Positions 1-7,060 of a stretch of 8,846 nucleotides of DNA are shown one piece after another. This DNA is from DATLWR01 sp035576205 (GTDB taxonomy: Bacteria > Pseudomonadota > Zetaproteobacteria > Mariprofundales > Mariprofundaceae). Each line of letters opens with the position of its first letter. The first letter of the stretch is position 1. The translations under genes were made by a program, and so were the position numbers. The notes under the pieces are model-generated. The model was not told the origin of the DNA and did no database searches. It saw only the letters and a program-made list of their open reading frames with translations. The stretch is taken from contig DATLWR010000083.1 in assembly GCA_035576205.1 (NCBI GenBank), positions 1 through 8,846 on the forward strand. The letters are read 5' to 3'.

Positions 1-1391
<1,391 letters not shown>

Positions 1392-1507
1392 TGAAAACGC
1401 CCCTGTCGCAAAGATGCGCGGCAGCCTAGGGCTTCGGCGGCGGAAATTGAAGTGGCTGCCCGGCTGATAACCCTTGGCAGAGAGGGCTTCGCCTGACGCC
1501 CGGCCGG

Positions 1508-1529
1508 CTGTAAGGTTCGTTACCTTCAG
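1508..1529 (+). promoter_or_regulatory. Small stem-loop directly upstream of the SDR Shine-Dalgarno
   Basis: AAGGT (1512-1516) pairs with ACCTT (1522-1526) around the loop TCGTT, and CTG/CAG (1508-1510, 1527-1529) extends the stem past one bulged T. The SD (GGAGGGGAG, about 1530-1538) starts immediately after the 3' arm. It would lie in the leader RNA if transcription starts upstream. A role in translation control is a guess. A short helix of this size can also occur by chance. Confidence 0.25.
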
Positions 1530-1539
1530 GGAGGGGAGC

Positions 1540-2280
1540 ATGAGTCTCAAGGACAAGATCATCATGGTGACCGGTGCCTCGGACGGCATCGGCCAGCGGG
1601 TGGCCGCGGCAGCCGGCGAACTGGGCGCCAGCGTCATCGCGCTGGGCCGCAAGGAGCATGGCCTGGCCGCCACGCAGGAACGTATCGAAGAGCTGGGCGG
1701 TCGCTGCCTGTGCGTACCGTTCGACCTCACGAACTTCGACCAGTACGGCAAGCTGTTCCTGGCGCTGAAGGACCAGATCCCGCATCTCGACGGCCTGGTG
1801 CATTGCGCCGGCACGCTGAAGCGCTGCACGCCGATGCAGTATGTGAAGACGGACGATTTCCGGAGCATGCTCGATATCCACCTGACGGCACCGAACATGC
1901 TGACCCAGAGCATGCTGCCGCTGATCCGGCGCGGCGAGGCATGCTCGGTGGTCTTCACCACCTGCGACATGATCGACGAGGACCAGCCGAACTGGCACGG
2001 CTACGGGCTGGCGAAGCGGGCGCTGGGCTATGCGGCAGCGATGTGGCAGATGGAACACCCGGACAAGCCCTACCGCTTCAACACCCTCAACCCCGGGCGC
2101 GTGCGCACCGAACTCTTCAAGCGTGCCTACGGCGGCACGCATCCGAAGGAGGTGCCGCCGGCAAGCTCGGTGGCGCCGGCCTATCTCTACCTGCTCTCCG
2201 ATGCCTCGAAACACCTGCGGGGCCAGACCCTGCATGCGCGGGATCTGCTCGAGAACCTGCAGGACTCCGATCAGGATTAA
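1540..2280 (+). CDS. YciK-like short-chain dehydrogenase/reductase (SDR), atypical catalytic tetrad
   Basis: A 246-aa classical-size SDR, an NAD(P)-dependent oxidoreductase with a Rossmann fold, presumably cytosolic. The ATG at 1540 is chosen because GGAGGGGAG lies just upstream (about 1530-1538) and the family starts with a short lead into the first strand. An in-frame ATG at 1474 would add 22 residues with no family support. Seen: cofactor loop TGASDGIG (11-18); an Arg after strand 2 (GRK, about 37), which favours NADP; a DL pair (62-63); HCAG (88-91) in place of NAG; YGLAK (155-159) with the catalytic Tyr155 and Lys159; and LNPGRVRTE (183-191). By alignment to E. coli YciK, whose substrate is not established as far as I know, the catalytic Asn position is His114 and the catalytic Ser position is Cys142. 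Substrate unknown. The gene is monocistronic, ending at the hairpin at 2284-2315. Confidence 0.9.
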   Translation: MSLKDKIIMVTGASDGIGQRVAAAAGELGASVIALGRKEHGLAATQERIEELGGRCLCVPFDLTNFDQYGKLFLALKDQIPHLDGLVHCAGTLKRCTPMQYVKTDDFRSMLDIHLTAPNMLTQSMLPLIRRGEACSVVFTTCDMIDEDQPNWHGYGLAKRALGYAAAMWQMEHPDKPYRFNTLNPGRVRTELFKRAYGGTHPKEVPPASSVAPAYLYLLSDASKHLRGQTLHARDLLENLQDSDQD

Positions 2281-2283
2281 AAT

Positions 2284-2315
2284 CCGGGATGCCCTGACAG
2301 CTCAGGGCATCCCGG
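2284..2315. terminator. Intrinsic terminator between convergent genes, probably bidirectional
   Basis: A perfect 14-bp inverted repeat: arm CCGGGATGCCCTGA (2284-2297), loop CAGC, arm TCAGGGCATCCCGG (2302-2315). It lies 3 nt after the stop of the SDR gene (2280) and 6 nt beyond the stop of the SYLF gene (minus strand, 2322). Read on the minus strand the hairpin is followed by ATTTTAAT, a short U-tract, so it fits best as the SYLF-gene terminator. On the plus strand the following bases are CCATGATTACTT, with no clear U-tract, so termination of the SDR transcript is likely but less certain. Confidence 0.85.
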
Positions 2316-2321
2316 CCATGA

Positions 2322-3011
2322 TTACTTGCTGTACTTGTTGATGGTCGCGGCCAGTTTCTTCGCCTCGGTCTTCATGCTGCCCTTGCCCTCGAACAGGATC
2401 TGGCGCGGCGTCAGCTTCTTGCCGTAGTAGGCCTTGGCGTAGTCATCCAGGATATTGATCTTGGCGCCCTCCAGCGACAGGCCGGCGAACAGGCCGCGGC
2501 TGCGCGAATAGGAGAGAATCTCCGCCTTCAGCGCCACATCGGTGGCGGCGGAGGCATCGCGGCCCACCGGACCGGCGGCGATGGATGCGTCGGCACCGAG
2601 GCTGAACTCGTTCTTCATGAACGATTCCAGGCCGCGTTCGCTGCGGATCAGCAGCACCAGATCGGTCGAAGAGGCACCAATCTGCCAGCCGATCGACCCC
2701 GCCCCGATGGAGAAAAAGGCCGGAGCCGACCAGCTGTTGCCGACGTGACGAATCAGCACGCCACGTCCGTATTTACCACCCAGGATGAAGCCGGCCTTGA
2801 CGACACCCGGGAAGATGGCGATGGCCTTGGCATTCTTCAGCAGGTCATGCGGAATACCCTTGTCGGGTGCGGCCATGATTTCGGTCATGACGGCGTTGGC
2901 CGCCTCCACTTTCGCCTTGGCATCGGCGGCATCGTTGGCACTGGCCGCAGCCGGCAATCCCAACGCAACCGCCAGGAACATCGAACCGATCAACTTCATC
3001 CATCTGCTCAT
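2322..3011 (-). CDS. Exported SYLF-domain (Ysc84-like) lipid-binding protein
   Basis: A 229-aa secreted protein of the SYLF/Ysc84 (DUF500) family. Eukaryotic members bind phosphoinositides; the role of bacterial members is poorly defined, so no specific function is claimed. The ATG at 3011 is chosen because TAAGGAGGATAGCG sits directly in front of it (a near-ideal SD) and because it begins a clean Sec signal: MSRWMK, hydrophobic core about 7-21, and a probable signal peptidase I site after ASA near residue 25. The longer frame back to 3092 would bury that signal. Family features follow in order: a short helical region (about 30-60), AIAIFPGVVKAGFILGGKYG (63-82), the GSIGWQIGASSTD segment (105-117), the AGPVGRDAS glycine/alanine stretch (146-154), and the typical SRGLFAGLSLEGA (171-183) with a YYGKKLTPRQIL tail. 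Likely periplasmic. Transcribed alone, divergent from pyrD and convergent with the SDR gene. Confidence 0.93.
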   Translation of the reverse strand: MSRWMKLIGSMFLAVALGLPAAASANDAADAKAKVEAANAVMTEIMAAPDKGIPHDLLKNAKAIAIFPGVVKAGFILGGKYGRGVLIRHVGNSWSAPAFFSIGAGSIGWQIGASSTDLVLLIRSERGLESFMKNEFSLGADASIAAGPVGRDASAATDVALKAEILSYSRSRGLFAGLSLEGAKINILDDYAKAYYGKKLTPRQILFEGKGSMKTEAKKLAATINKYSK

Positions 3012-3041
3012 CGCTATCCTCCTTATTGGAAACGTGTCTGG

Positions 3042-3072
3042 AGTGTAGCCGAACTTTCGGGACAATGGGCAA
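3042..3072 (-). promoter_or_regulatory. Candidate sigma-70-type promoter for the SYLF gene
   Basis: On the minus strand TTGCCC (plus coordinates 3067-3072) and TACACT (3042-3047) are separated by 19 bp; each matches 4 of 6 consensus positions. Transcription would begin about 20-25 nt upstream of the ATG at 3011, leaving room for the strong SD. The spacing is long and the match weak, so this is only a candidate. Confidence 0.25.
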
Positions 3073-3073
3073 G

Positions 3074-3105
3074 GGGGAATTCTCTGATCCATTCAGGGAA
3101 TCCCC
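3074..3105. repeat. Imperfect inverted repeat in the SYLF-pyrD intergenic region
   Basis: GGGGA (3074-3078), one bulged A, then TTCTCTGA (3080-3087) pairs across a 5-nt loop (TCCAT) with TCAGGGAA (3093-3100) and TCCCC (3101-3105). This gives 13 base pairs including one G-T. Neither strand has a U-tract after it. It lies upstream of the SYLF promoter candidate and about 120 bp before pyrD, so it could be a protein-binding site, the remnant of a terminator, or part of a leader. No function can be assigned from the sequence alone. Confidence 0.4.
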
Positions 3106-3117
3106 GCACCTGCCGGA

Positions 3118-3140
3118 TTCAGGCATCGGCAATGCCTGAA
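3118..3140. repeat. Perfect 9-bp inverted repeat upstream of pyrD
   Basis: TTCAGGCAT (3118-3126), spacer CGGCA, ATGCCTGAA (3132-3140). The repeat is exact and palindrome-like, with a 5-bp centre. It lies 84 bp upstream of the preferred pyrD ATG and 20 bp upstream of an alternative GTG start. The size and symmetry suit either a dimeric repressor operator or an RNA hairpin. There is no following T-run, so a terminator is unlikely. The regulator, if any, is unknown. Confidence 0.4.
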
Positions 3141-3188
3141 CTCGTGAGCCGGAGCAAAGCGTGGATTTTCAGATGCCAAAAAACCCAT

Positions 3189-3216
3189 GGGACACTCGCC
3201 GCCGGACCGTTATGCT
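3189..3216 (+). promoter_or_regulatory. Weak candidate promoter for pyrD, possibly giving a leaderless start
   Basis: GGGACA (3189-3194) and TATGCT (3211-3216) are 16 bp apart and match 4 of 6 positions each to -35 and -10 consensus. If real, transcription would begin at or within a few bases of the ATG at 3224, making the mRNA leaderless or nearly so. That would fit the lack of an SD before that ATG. The match is weak. Confidence 0.2.
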
Positions 3217-3223
3217 TCGGCCC

Positions 3224-4165
3224 ATGACGCAAACCACCCCCGATCTGTCGGTCCGATTCGCCGGTCTCACGCTGCAAACCCCGCTGGTACTGCTCTCCGG
3301 CTGTGTCGGTTTCGGCGAGGAGTACACCCGCGTGGAGGGCTTCTCGAACCGCGACATCGGTGCGGTGATCCTCAAGGGCACGACACTGGAGCCGCGGCTC
3401 GGCAACGCGCCGCACCGCGTCTACGAAACGCCGTCCGGCATGCTCAATGCCATCGGCCTGCAGAATCCCGGCGCCCGTTACGTGATCGACCACATCCTGC
3501 CGAAACTGCCGCACGACGAGACGCAGTTCTGGGCCAATGCCAATGGCGCGTCGCTGGAAGAATACGCCGAGGTAGCGAAGATCTTCGACGATTCGCCGGT
3601 GACCGCCATCGAGATCAACATCTCCTGCCCCAACGTGAAGGCCGGCGGCGTCCATTTCGGCAACGATCCGGTGATGGCGGCGAAGGTTGTCGAGGCGATG
3701 CGCCCGATGACGAAAAAGCCCCTGATCACCAAGCTGTCGCCCAATAATGCCGACATCGCCGAAACGGCACGCCGCGTCATCGAGGCGGGCAGCGACGGCC
3801 TCTCCGTGATCAATACGCTGGTCGGCATGGCGGTCGACATCGAGAAGCGGCAACCGGTCCTGGCCAACGTCTCGGGCGGCCTTTCGGGACCGGCCATCAA
3901 GCCGGTGGCGTTGTGGAAGATCCACCAGACGCGCAAGGTGGCGGCGGCGCACAACATCCCGATCCTCGGCCAGGGCGGCCTGTGCAACGCCAGGGATGCC
4001 ATCGAATTCGCCATCACCGGTGCCGACGCGCTCGGTATCGGCACCGGCCTGTTCTACGATCCGCTCGCCTGCCGCGGCATCCTCGACGGTATCAGCGACT
4101 ATCTCGGCCGCCACGGCATCGCCTCGTATGCCGGGCTTGTCGGAACGCTTGCCGGCCATTCGTAA
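3224..4165 (+). CDS. pyrD: Dihydroorotate dehydrogenase, class 1B-type catalytic subunit (PyrD/PyrDB)
   Basis: Oxidises dihydroorotate to orotate in de novo pyrimidine synthesis using FMN; class 1B enzymes are cytosolic and normally pass electrons to NAD through PyrK. With the ATG at 3224 the protein is 313 aa, close to Lactococcus PyrDB (311). Seen: SGCVGFGEEY (25-34), KGTTLEPRLGN (51-61), MLNAIGLQNPG (73-83), the active-site loop NISCPNVKAGG with base Cys135, the lysine-containing KLSPN, SGGLSGPAIKPVAL, and the C-terminal FMN phosphate region GQGGLCNARDA then GIGTGLFYDP. Cys as the base excludes the class 2 membrane type (Ser), and the NVK-GG-FG form fits 1B better than 1A. The start is uncertain: ATGs at 3212 and 3173 and a GTG at 3161 (GGAG 6 nt before it) are in frame and would give 4 to 21 more residues. 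No pyrK is in the window. The 3' end overlaps the nuclease gene by 38 bp. Confidence 0.93.
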   Translation: MTQTTPDLSVRFAGLTLQTPLVLLSGCVGFGEEYTRVEGFSNRDIGAVILKGTTLEPRLGNAPHRVYETPSGMLNAIGLQNPGARYVIDHILPKLPHDETQFWANANGASLEEYAEVAKIFDDSPVTAIEINISCPNVKAGGVHFGNDPVMAAKVVEAMRPMTKKPLITKLSPNNADIAETARRVIEAGSDGLSVINTLVGMAVDIEKRQPVLANVSGGLSGPAIKPVALWKIHQTRKVAAAHNIPILGQGGLCNARDAIEFAITGADALGIGTGLFYDPLACRGILDGISDYLGRHGIASYAGLVGTLAGHS

Positions 4166-4937
4166 GTCCGCCGCCGGCGGACTCTTTCTCCTATTCCTGC
4201 TCCTTGCCTGGACGGCGCAGGCCGGCAGCCTTTCGGTCGTCGGCCAGAGCCGCTGGGTCGAGGTCCGCTACGTCATCGACGGCGACACCTTCGTCGCCAA
4301 AAACGGTACGCATGTACGCCTGCTCGGCATCAACACCCCGGAGATCGCCCACGACCGCGAACCGGGCCAGCCCTACGGCCAGGAGGCGAAACGGCGCCTG
4401 ACCGAGCTGATCGGCGGGCAGGTGGTGCAGCTGTTCACCGACAAGGACAGCCGCGACGACTACGGCCGCCTGCTGGCCGAGGTCTACCTGCGGGACGGCA
4501 CCTGGATCAACGACCGACTCGTGCGCGAGGGCTTCGCCCACGTCTACACCTTTCCGCCCAATTTCCGCTGGACCACCGGGCTGCTGCAGGCCGAGGCCGA
4601 GGCACGCGACCGACGGCTCGGCATCTGGGCTACCGGCCGCTTCGGCGTGCTGCAGGCAGCTGATGTGAACCGGCAGACGATCGGCCAGTTCCGCGTCGTC
4701 GAGGGCCGCGCCATGGATGTCGGAGCCTGGCGTTTCCGGCTGGGTTCGCTCGTGGTCAGCGTACCGCGCAAATACCGGCAGTGGTTCGCCGGCCCCCTGA
4801 GACTCGCCGACGGGCAGCCGGTGCGCATCCGCGCTACAATCCGCGCATCGTCGGGTGGGTCATCGTCAGGCGGACTGTTCGCCGCCATCCACTCGCCCTA
4901 CGACCTGGAGGCCAACGACATGGAGAAACCTCAATGA
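4128..4937 (+). CDS. Exported thermonuclease (SNase-like) family protein with C-terminal OB-like region
   Basis: A 269-aa protein. Residues 12-32 (RKSAAGG, then a run of Leu/Phe, ending AQA|G) form a Sec signal peptide, placing it in the periplasm or outside. The SNase fold spans about 44-168. Counterparts of the Staphylococcus nuclease residues are visible: the DGDT loop (51-54, Asp53 = D21), Arg64 (R35), Glu72 (E43, in INTPE) and Arg114 (R87, in DDYGR). The D40 calcium position is Asn69. The domain ends in RRLGIW. The rest (about 172-265) has GQFRVVEGRAMDV, VPRKYRQWF, a VRIRATIRASSGG strand and HSPYDLE, resembling the accessory OB-like domain in some proteobacterial thermonuclease-family proteins. 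The ATG at 4128 is inside pyrD (38-bp overlap, weak SD); an in-frame TTG at 4149 is a possible later start. The stop overlaps the protease start in an ATGA. Nuclease activity is likely, but the substrate is unknown. Confidence 0.88.
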   Translation: MPGLSERLPAIRKSAAGGLFLLFLLLAWTAQAGSLSVVGQSRWVEVRYVIDGDTFVAKNGTHVRLLGINTPEIAHDREPGQPYGQEAKRRLTELIGGQVVQLFTDKDSRDDYGRLLAEVYLRDGTWINDRLVREGFAHVYTFPPNFRWTTGLLQAEAEARDRRLGIWATGRFGVLQAADVNRQTIGQFRVVEGRAMDVGAWRFRLGSLVVSVPRKYRQWFAGPLRLADGQPVRIRATIRASSGGSSSGGLFAAIHSPYDLEANDMEKPQ

Positions 4938-6385
4938 CGCTGCTGCGCTGGCTTGTTCCCCTCTTCCTGCTGGCGGCCTGCGCCACCAATCCCGTCACCA
5001 AGAACGAGGATTTCGTGCTGATGAGCGAGCAGCAGGAGCTGGAGCTCGGCCAGCTGGCCGCCGCCCAGATCGCCAAAGAGATGCCGCTGCTGCCGGAGAA
5101 TGCCCCGCTCTCCCGCTACGTCGACAAGGTCGGCCAGAAGGTCGCCGCCACCTCCGACCGCCCGAGCCTCTTTTACCGCTTCCACGTCGTCGACGATTCC
5201 ACCATCAATGCCTTCGCGCTGCCCGGCGGCTACATCTACATTTACCGCGGCCTGCTCGAGCACCTGAACAGCGAAGCGGAACTCGCCGCCGTGCTCGGCC
5301 ACGAGATCGGCCACGTCGCCGCCCGCCATGCGGTGAAGCGCTATACGCAGGCGCAGGCCTACAATCTGGGGATGACCGTCACGTCGATCTTCGTGCCGAT
5401 CCCGCAGGGGACCAACCTGCTCACCGACCTCATCGCCACCGCCGTCATCCAGGGCTACGGCCGCGATGCCGAGCTCCAGGCGGACAAGCTGTCGCTCACC
5501 TACCTGGCACGTGCCGGCTACGACCCGCACGCCACCATCGGCATCCTCGAAACCCTGAAACGGCTCGACGACATCGATGCCAAGGAGAAGAAGGATGCCG
5601 GAGACAAGGTGGAGCAGTACCACGGCGCCTTCGCCAGCCATCCGGAGACCCGGCAGCGCATCGAGGATGCCATCAGGGAGGCCGCCGCGATGCAGGGCGG
5701 CGGCGGTATCGTCGACCATGCCGACATGCTGAAGGCGGTCGACGGCTATCCCTATGCCGGCAGCACCGAGCAGGGGGCGATGATCGGCCGGCGCTTCCTG
5801 CACCCGGATCTCGGCATCCAGCTCGAGTTCCCGCCCGAATGGATCGTCGAGAACACGCCGGCCGCACTCGTTGCCCGGCTGCGGCAGAAGGATGCCTATT
5901 TCTCACTTGCCATGAAGGAGCTGGTCAAACGCCAGAGCGCCGGTGAAATCCTTTCGGATATAGTTGCCGAGCGAAAACGGATCGGTCCGATCGTTACGGG
6001 CGTGCAGGACGGGTTCGACTATGCCCATGTACAGGCGAATGTGTCATTGCAGCATGTCAGCGAGGCTACGGCCGACATCTGGATTTTCCTGCGCGGTCCG
6101 AAGGCGTTCAGGCTCATCATGTGGTGCAAGCGCGATGAGTTTGGCAAATACCAGCCCGATTTCGCTTCCATTGCCGGCAGTTTCCGCAGCTATGACAAGG
6201 TCCGTGACGGCGACATCCCGCGCATCGCCCTCTACACCTGGAAGGCGGGCGACTCATGGACGGCGCTGGCGGCCAGAAGCCGCAACATCCTCGGCCGCTT
6301 CACCGCCGACAAGCTGGCGGTGCTGAACGGCATGGATGTGAAGCAGGCGCCGGAACCCGGCACCCTGGTCAAGATTGTTCGCTAG
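4934..6385 (+). CDS. M48 family zinc metalloprotease lipoprotein with unassigned middle region and C-terminal LysM domain
   Basis: A 483-aa envelope protease. The ATG at 4934 overlaps the nuclease stop (ATGA), with GGAG at 4922-4925. The N-terminus is a lipoprotein signal with lipobox LLAAC (Cys16), and residue 17 is Ala, not Asp, so outer-membrane sorting is expected. The M48 domain (about 30-255) has DSTINAFALPGGYIYIYRG (88-106), the zinc motif HEIGH (123-127, ligands His123 and His127, catalytic Glu124), the third ligand Glu180 in GRDAELQAD, and the SHPETRQRI segment (235-243) typical of LoiP/BepA-type members. Residues about 285-420 form a separate region starting HPDLGIQLEFPPEW, which by pattern recalls DcrB/PsbP-like folds (inference only). 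Residues 434-483, YTWKAGDSW through LVKIVR, are a LysM peptidoglycan-binding domain. E. coli LoiP and YcaL lack these extensions. A role in outer-membrane protein quality control near the cell wall is plausible. Confidence 0.93.
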   Translation: MTLLRWLVPLFLLAACATNPVTKNEDFVLMSEQQELELGQLAAAQIAKEMPLLPENAPLSRYVDKVGQKVAATSDRPSLFYRFHVVDDSTINAFALPGGYIYIYRGLLEHLNSEAELAAVLGHEIGHVAARHAVKRYTQAQAYNLGMTVTSIFVPIPQGTNLLTDLIATAVIQGYGRDAELQADKLSLTYLARAGYDPHATIGILETLKRLDDIDAKEKKDAGDKVEQYHGAFASHPETRQRIEDAIREAAAMQGGGGIVDHADMLKAVDGYPYAGSTEQGAMIGRRFLHPDLGIQLEFPPEWIVENTPAALVARLRQKDAYFSLAMKELVKRQSAGEILSDIVAERKRIGPIVTGVQDGFDYAHVQANVSLQHVSEATADIWIFLRGPKAFRLIMWCKRDEFGKYQPDFASIAGSFRSYDKVRDGDIPRIALYTWKAGDSWTALAARSRNILGRFTADKLAVLNGMDVKQAPEPGTLVKIVR

Positions 6386-6406
6386 GCAGGTGTTCGCCCG
6401 GAATCG

Positions 6407-7060
6407 TTAGAGGGATTCGGCCGGCTCCGGCAAGCCGGCGTCGGCGAGCAATGCTTCGGTCATCGCCTGCATGTGCTGCGGGAAAAAGTGGCCGGCCCCC
6501 TCGATCGGGTAAAAGCGCGCCTGCGGCAGCGTCGCCGCCCAGGTTGCGACGGCGTCATACGGCACGATCTCATCACTCGTTCCCTGCACGATGGTCAGCG
6601 GCCGGGCGTCGCCCTGCATGAAATCGAACGACCAGTGATTCACCGCCGGTGCCACCGCGAACAGTCGCTCAAGCCGCGCATCGCTGCGCGCCTCCAAGAG
6701 GCCGGCATAACCGCCGAACGAAAATCCGGCCAGCCACAGCGGCGCTCCGGGATGGCGTGCGGCCAGCCAGTCGACGGCGGCGCGCACATCCTCCGCCTCG
6801 CCATGACCGTCGCCCCAGCTTCCCTCGCTCTCCTCGACACCGCGGAAATTGAAGCGCAATACCGGGCAGCCGCGATCCTCGAAGGCACGGGCCATCCAGT
6901 AGACCACCTTGTTGCGCATGGTGCCGCCGAACAGCGGATGCGGATGGCAGACGACCACAGCCGGCAAGCTCGTTCCCCCCGCCGACTCGCCCGGCTGGTA
7001 CAATGCCTGCAGCGCCCCGGCCGGACCGGCCAGGAAGAGCTTCTCGTGGTGGTGTTGCAT
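6407..7060 (-). CDS. Alpha/beta hydrolase (HPHP-motif, COG2945-type)
   Basis: A 217-aa cytosolic alpha/beta-hydrolase fold protein, last gene of the minus-strand cluster. The ATG at 7060 shares its A with the TGA of the upstream yffB-like gene (TGATG), which indicates translational coupling and fixes the start. Seen: the family-specific HPHPLFGGTMRNKVVYWMAR (39-58) with the oxyanion-hole region, FNFRGVEESEGSW (70-82), the DxxAAVDWL segment (91-99), the nucleophile elbow GFSFGGY (112-118, Ser114), the acid Asp163 in QGTSDEIVP, and the base His191 in GAGHFF. The triad is intact, so it should be an active serine hydrolase, but members of this family have no agreed natural substrate and none is proposed. 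It ends 21 bp from the convergent M48 gene with no clear terminator in the gap. Confidence 0.9.
   Translation of the reverse strand: MQHHHEKLFLAGPAGALQALYQPGESAGGTSLPAVVVCHPHPLFGGTMRNKVVYWMARAFEDRGCPVLRFNFRGVEESEGSWGDGHGEAEDVRAAVDWLAARHPGAPLWLAGFSFGGYAGLLEARSDARLERLFAVAPAVNHWSFDFMQGDARPLTIVQGTSDEIVPYDAVATWAATLPQARFYPIEGAGHFFPQHMQAMTEALLADAGLPEPAESL

Noticed and set aside
1447..1471. A sigma-70 promoter for the SDR gene (TTGAAG and a GATAAC-like box)
   Set aside because: The two boxes are only about 13 bp apart, too short for a functional sigma-70 promoter.
1426..2235. A 269-codon minus-strand frame across the SDR gene
   Set aside because: Antisense shadow of the SDR coding sequence, rich in Arg/Ala/His/Leu, with no domain, while the plus-strand frame matches SDR motifs throughout.
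3119..4159. A 346-codon minus-strand frame opposite pyrD
   Set aside because: Shadow of pyrD; the protein has a biased Arg/Asp/Val/Gly composition and no recognisable motif.
4855..5946. A 363-codon plus-strand frame within the M48 gene
   Set aside because: Out-of-frame shadow dominated by Arg, Pro and Ala; the M48 frame carries the zinc motif and lipobox.
6386..6440. A terminator hairpin between the M48 and hydrolase genes (GAATC/GATTC with flanking CC/GG)
   Set aside because: Only 7 bp with a bulge, overlapping the hydrolase stop and with no U-tract on either strand.
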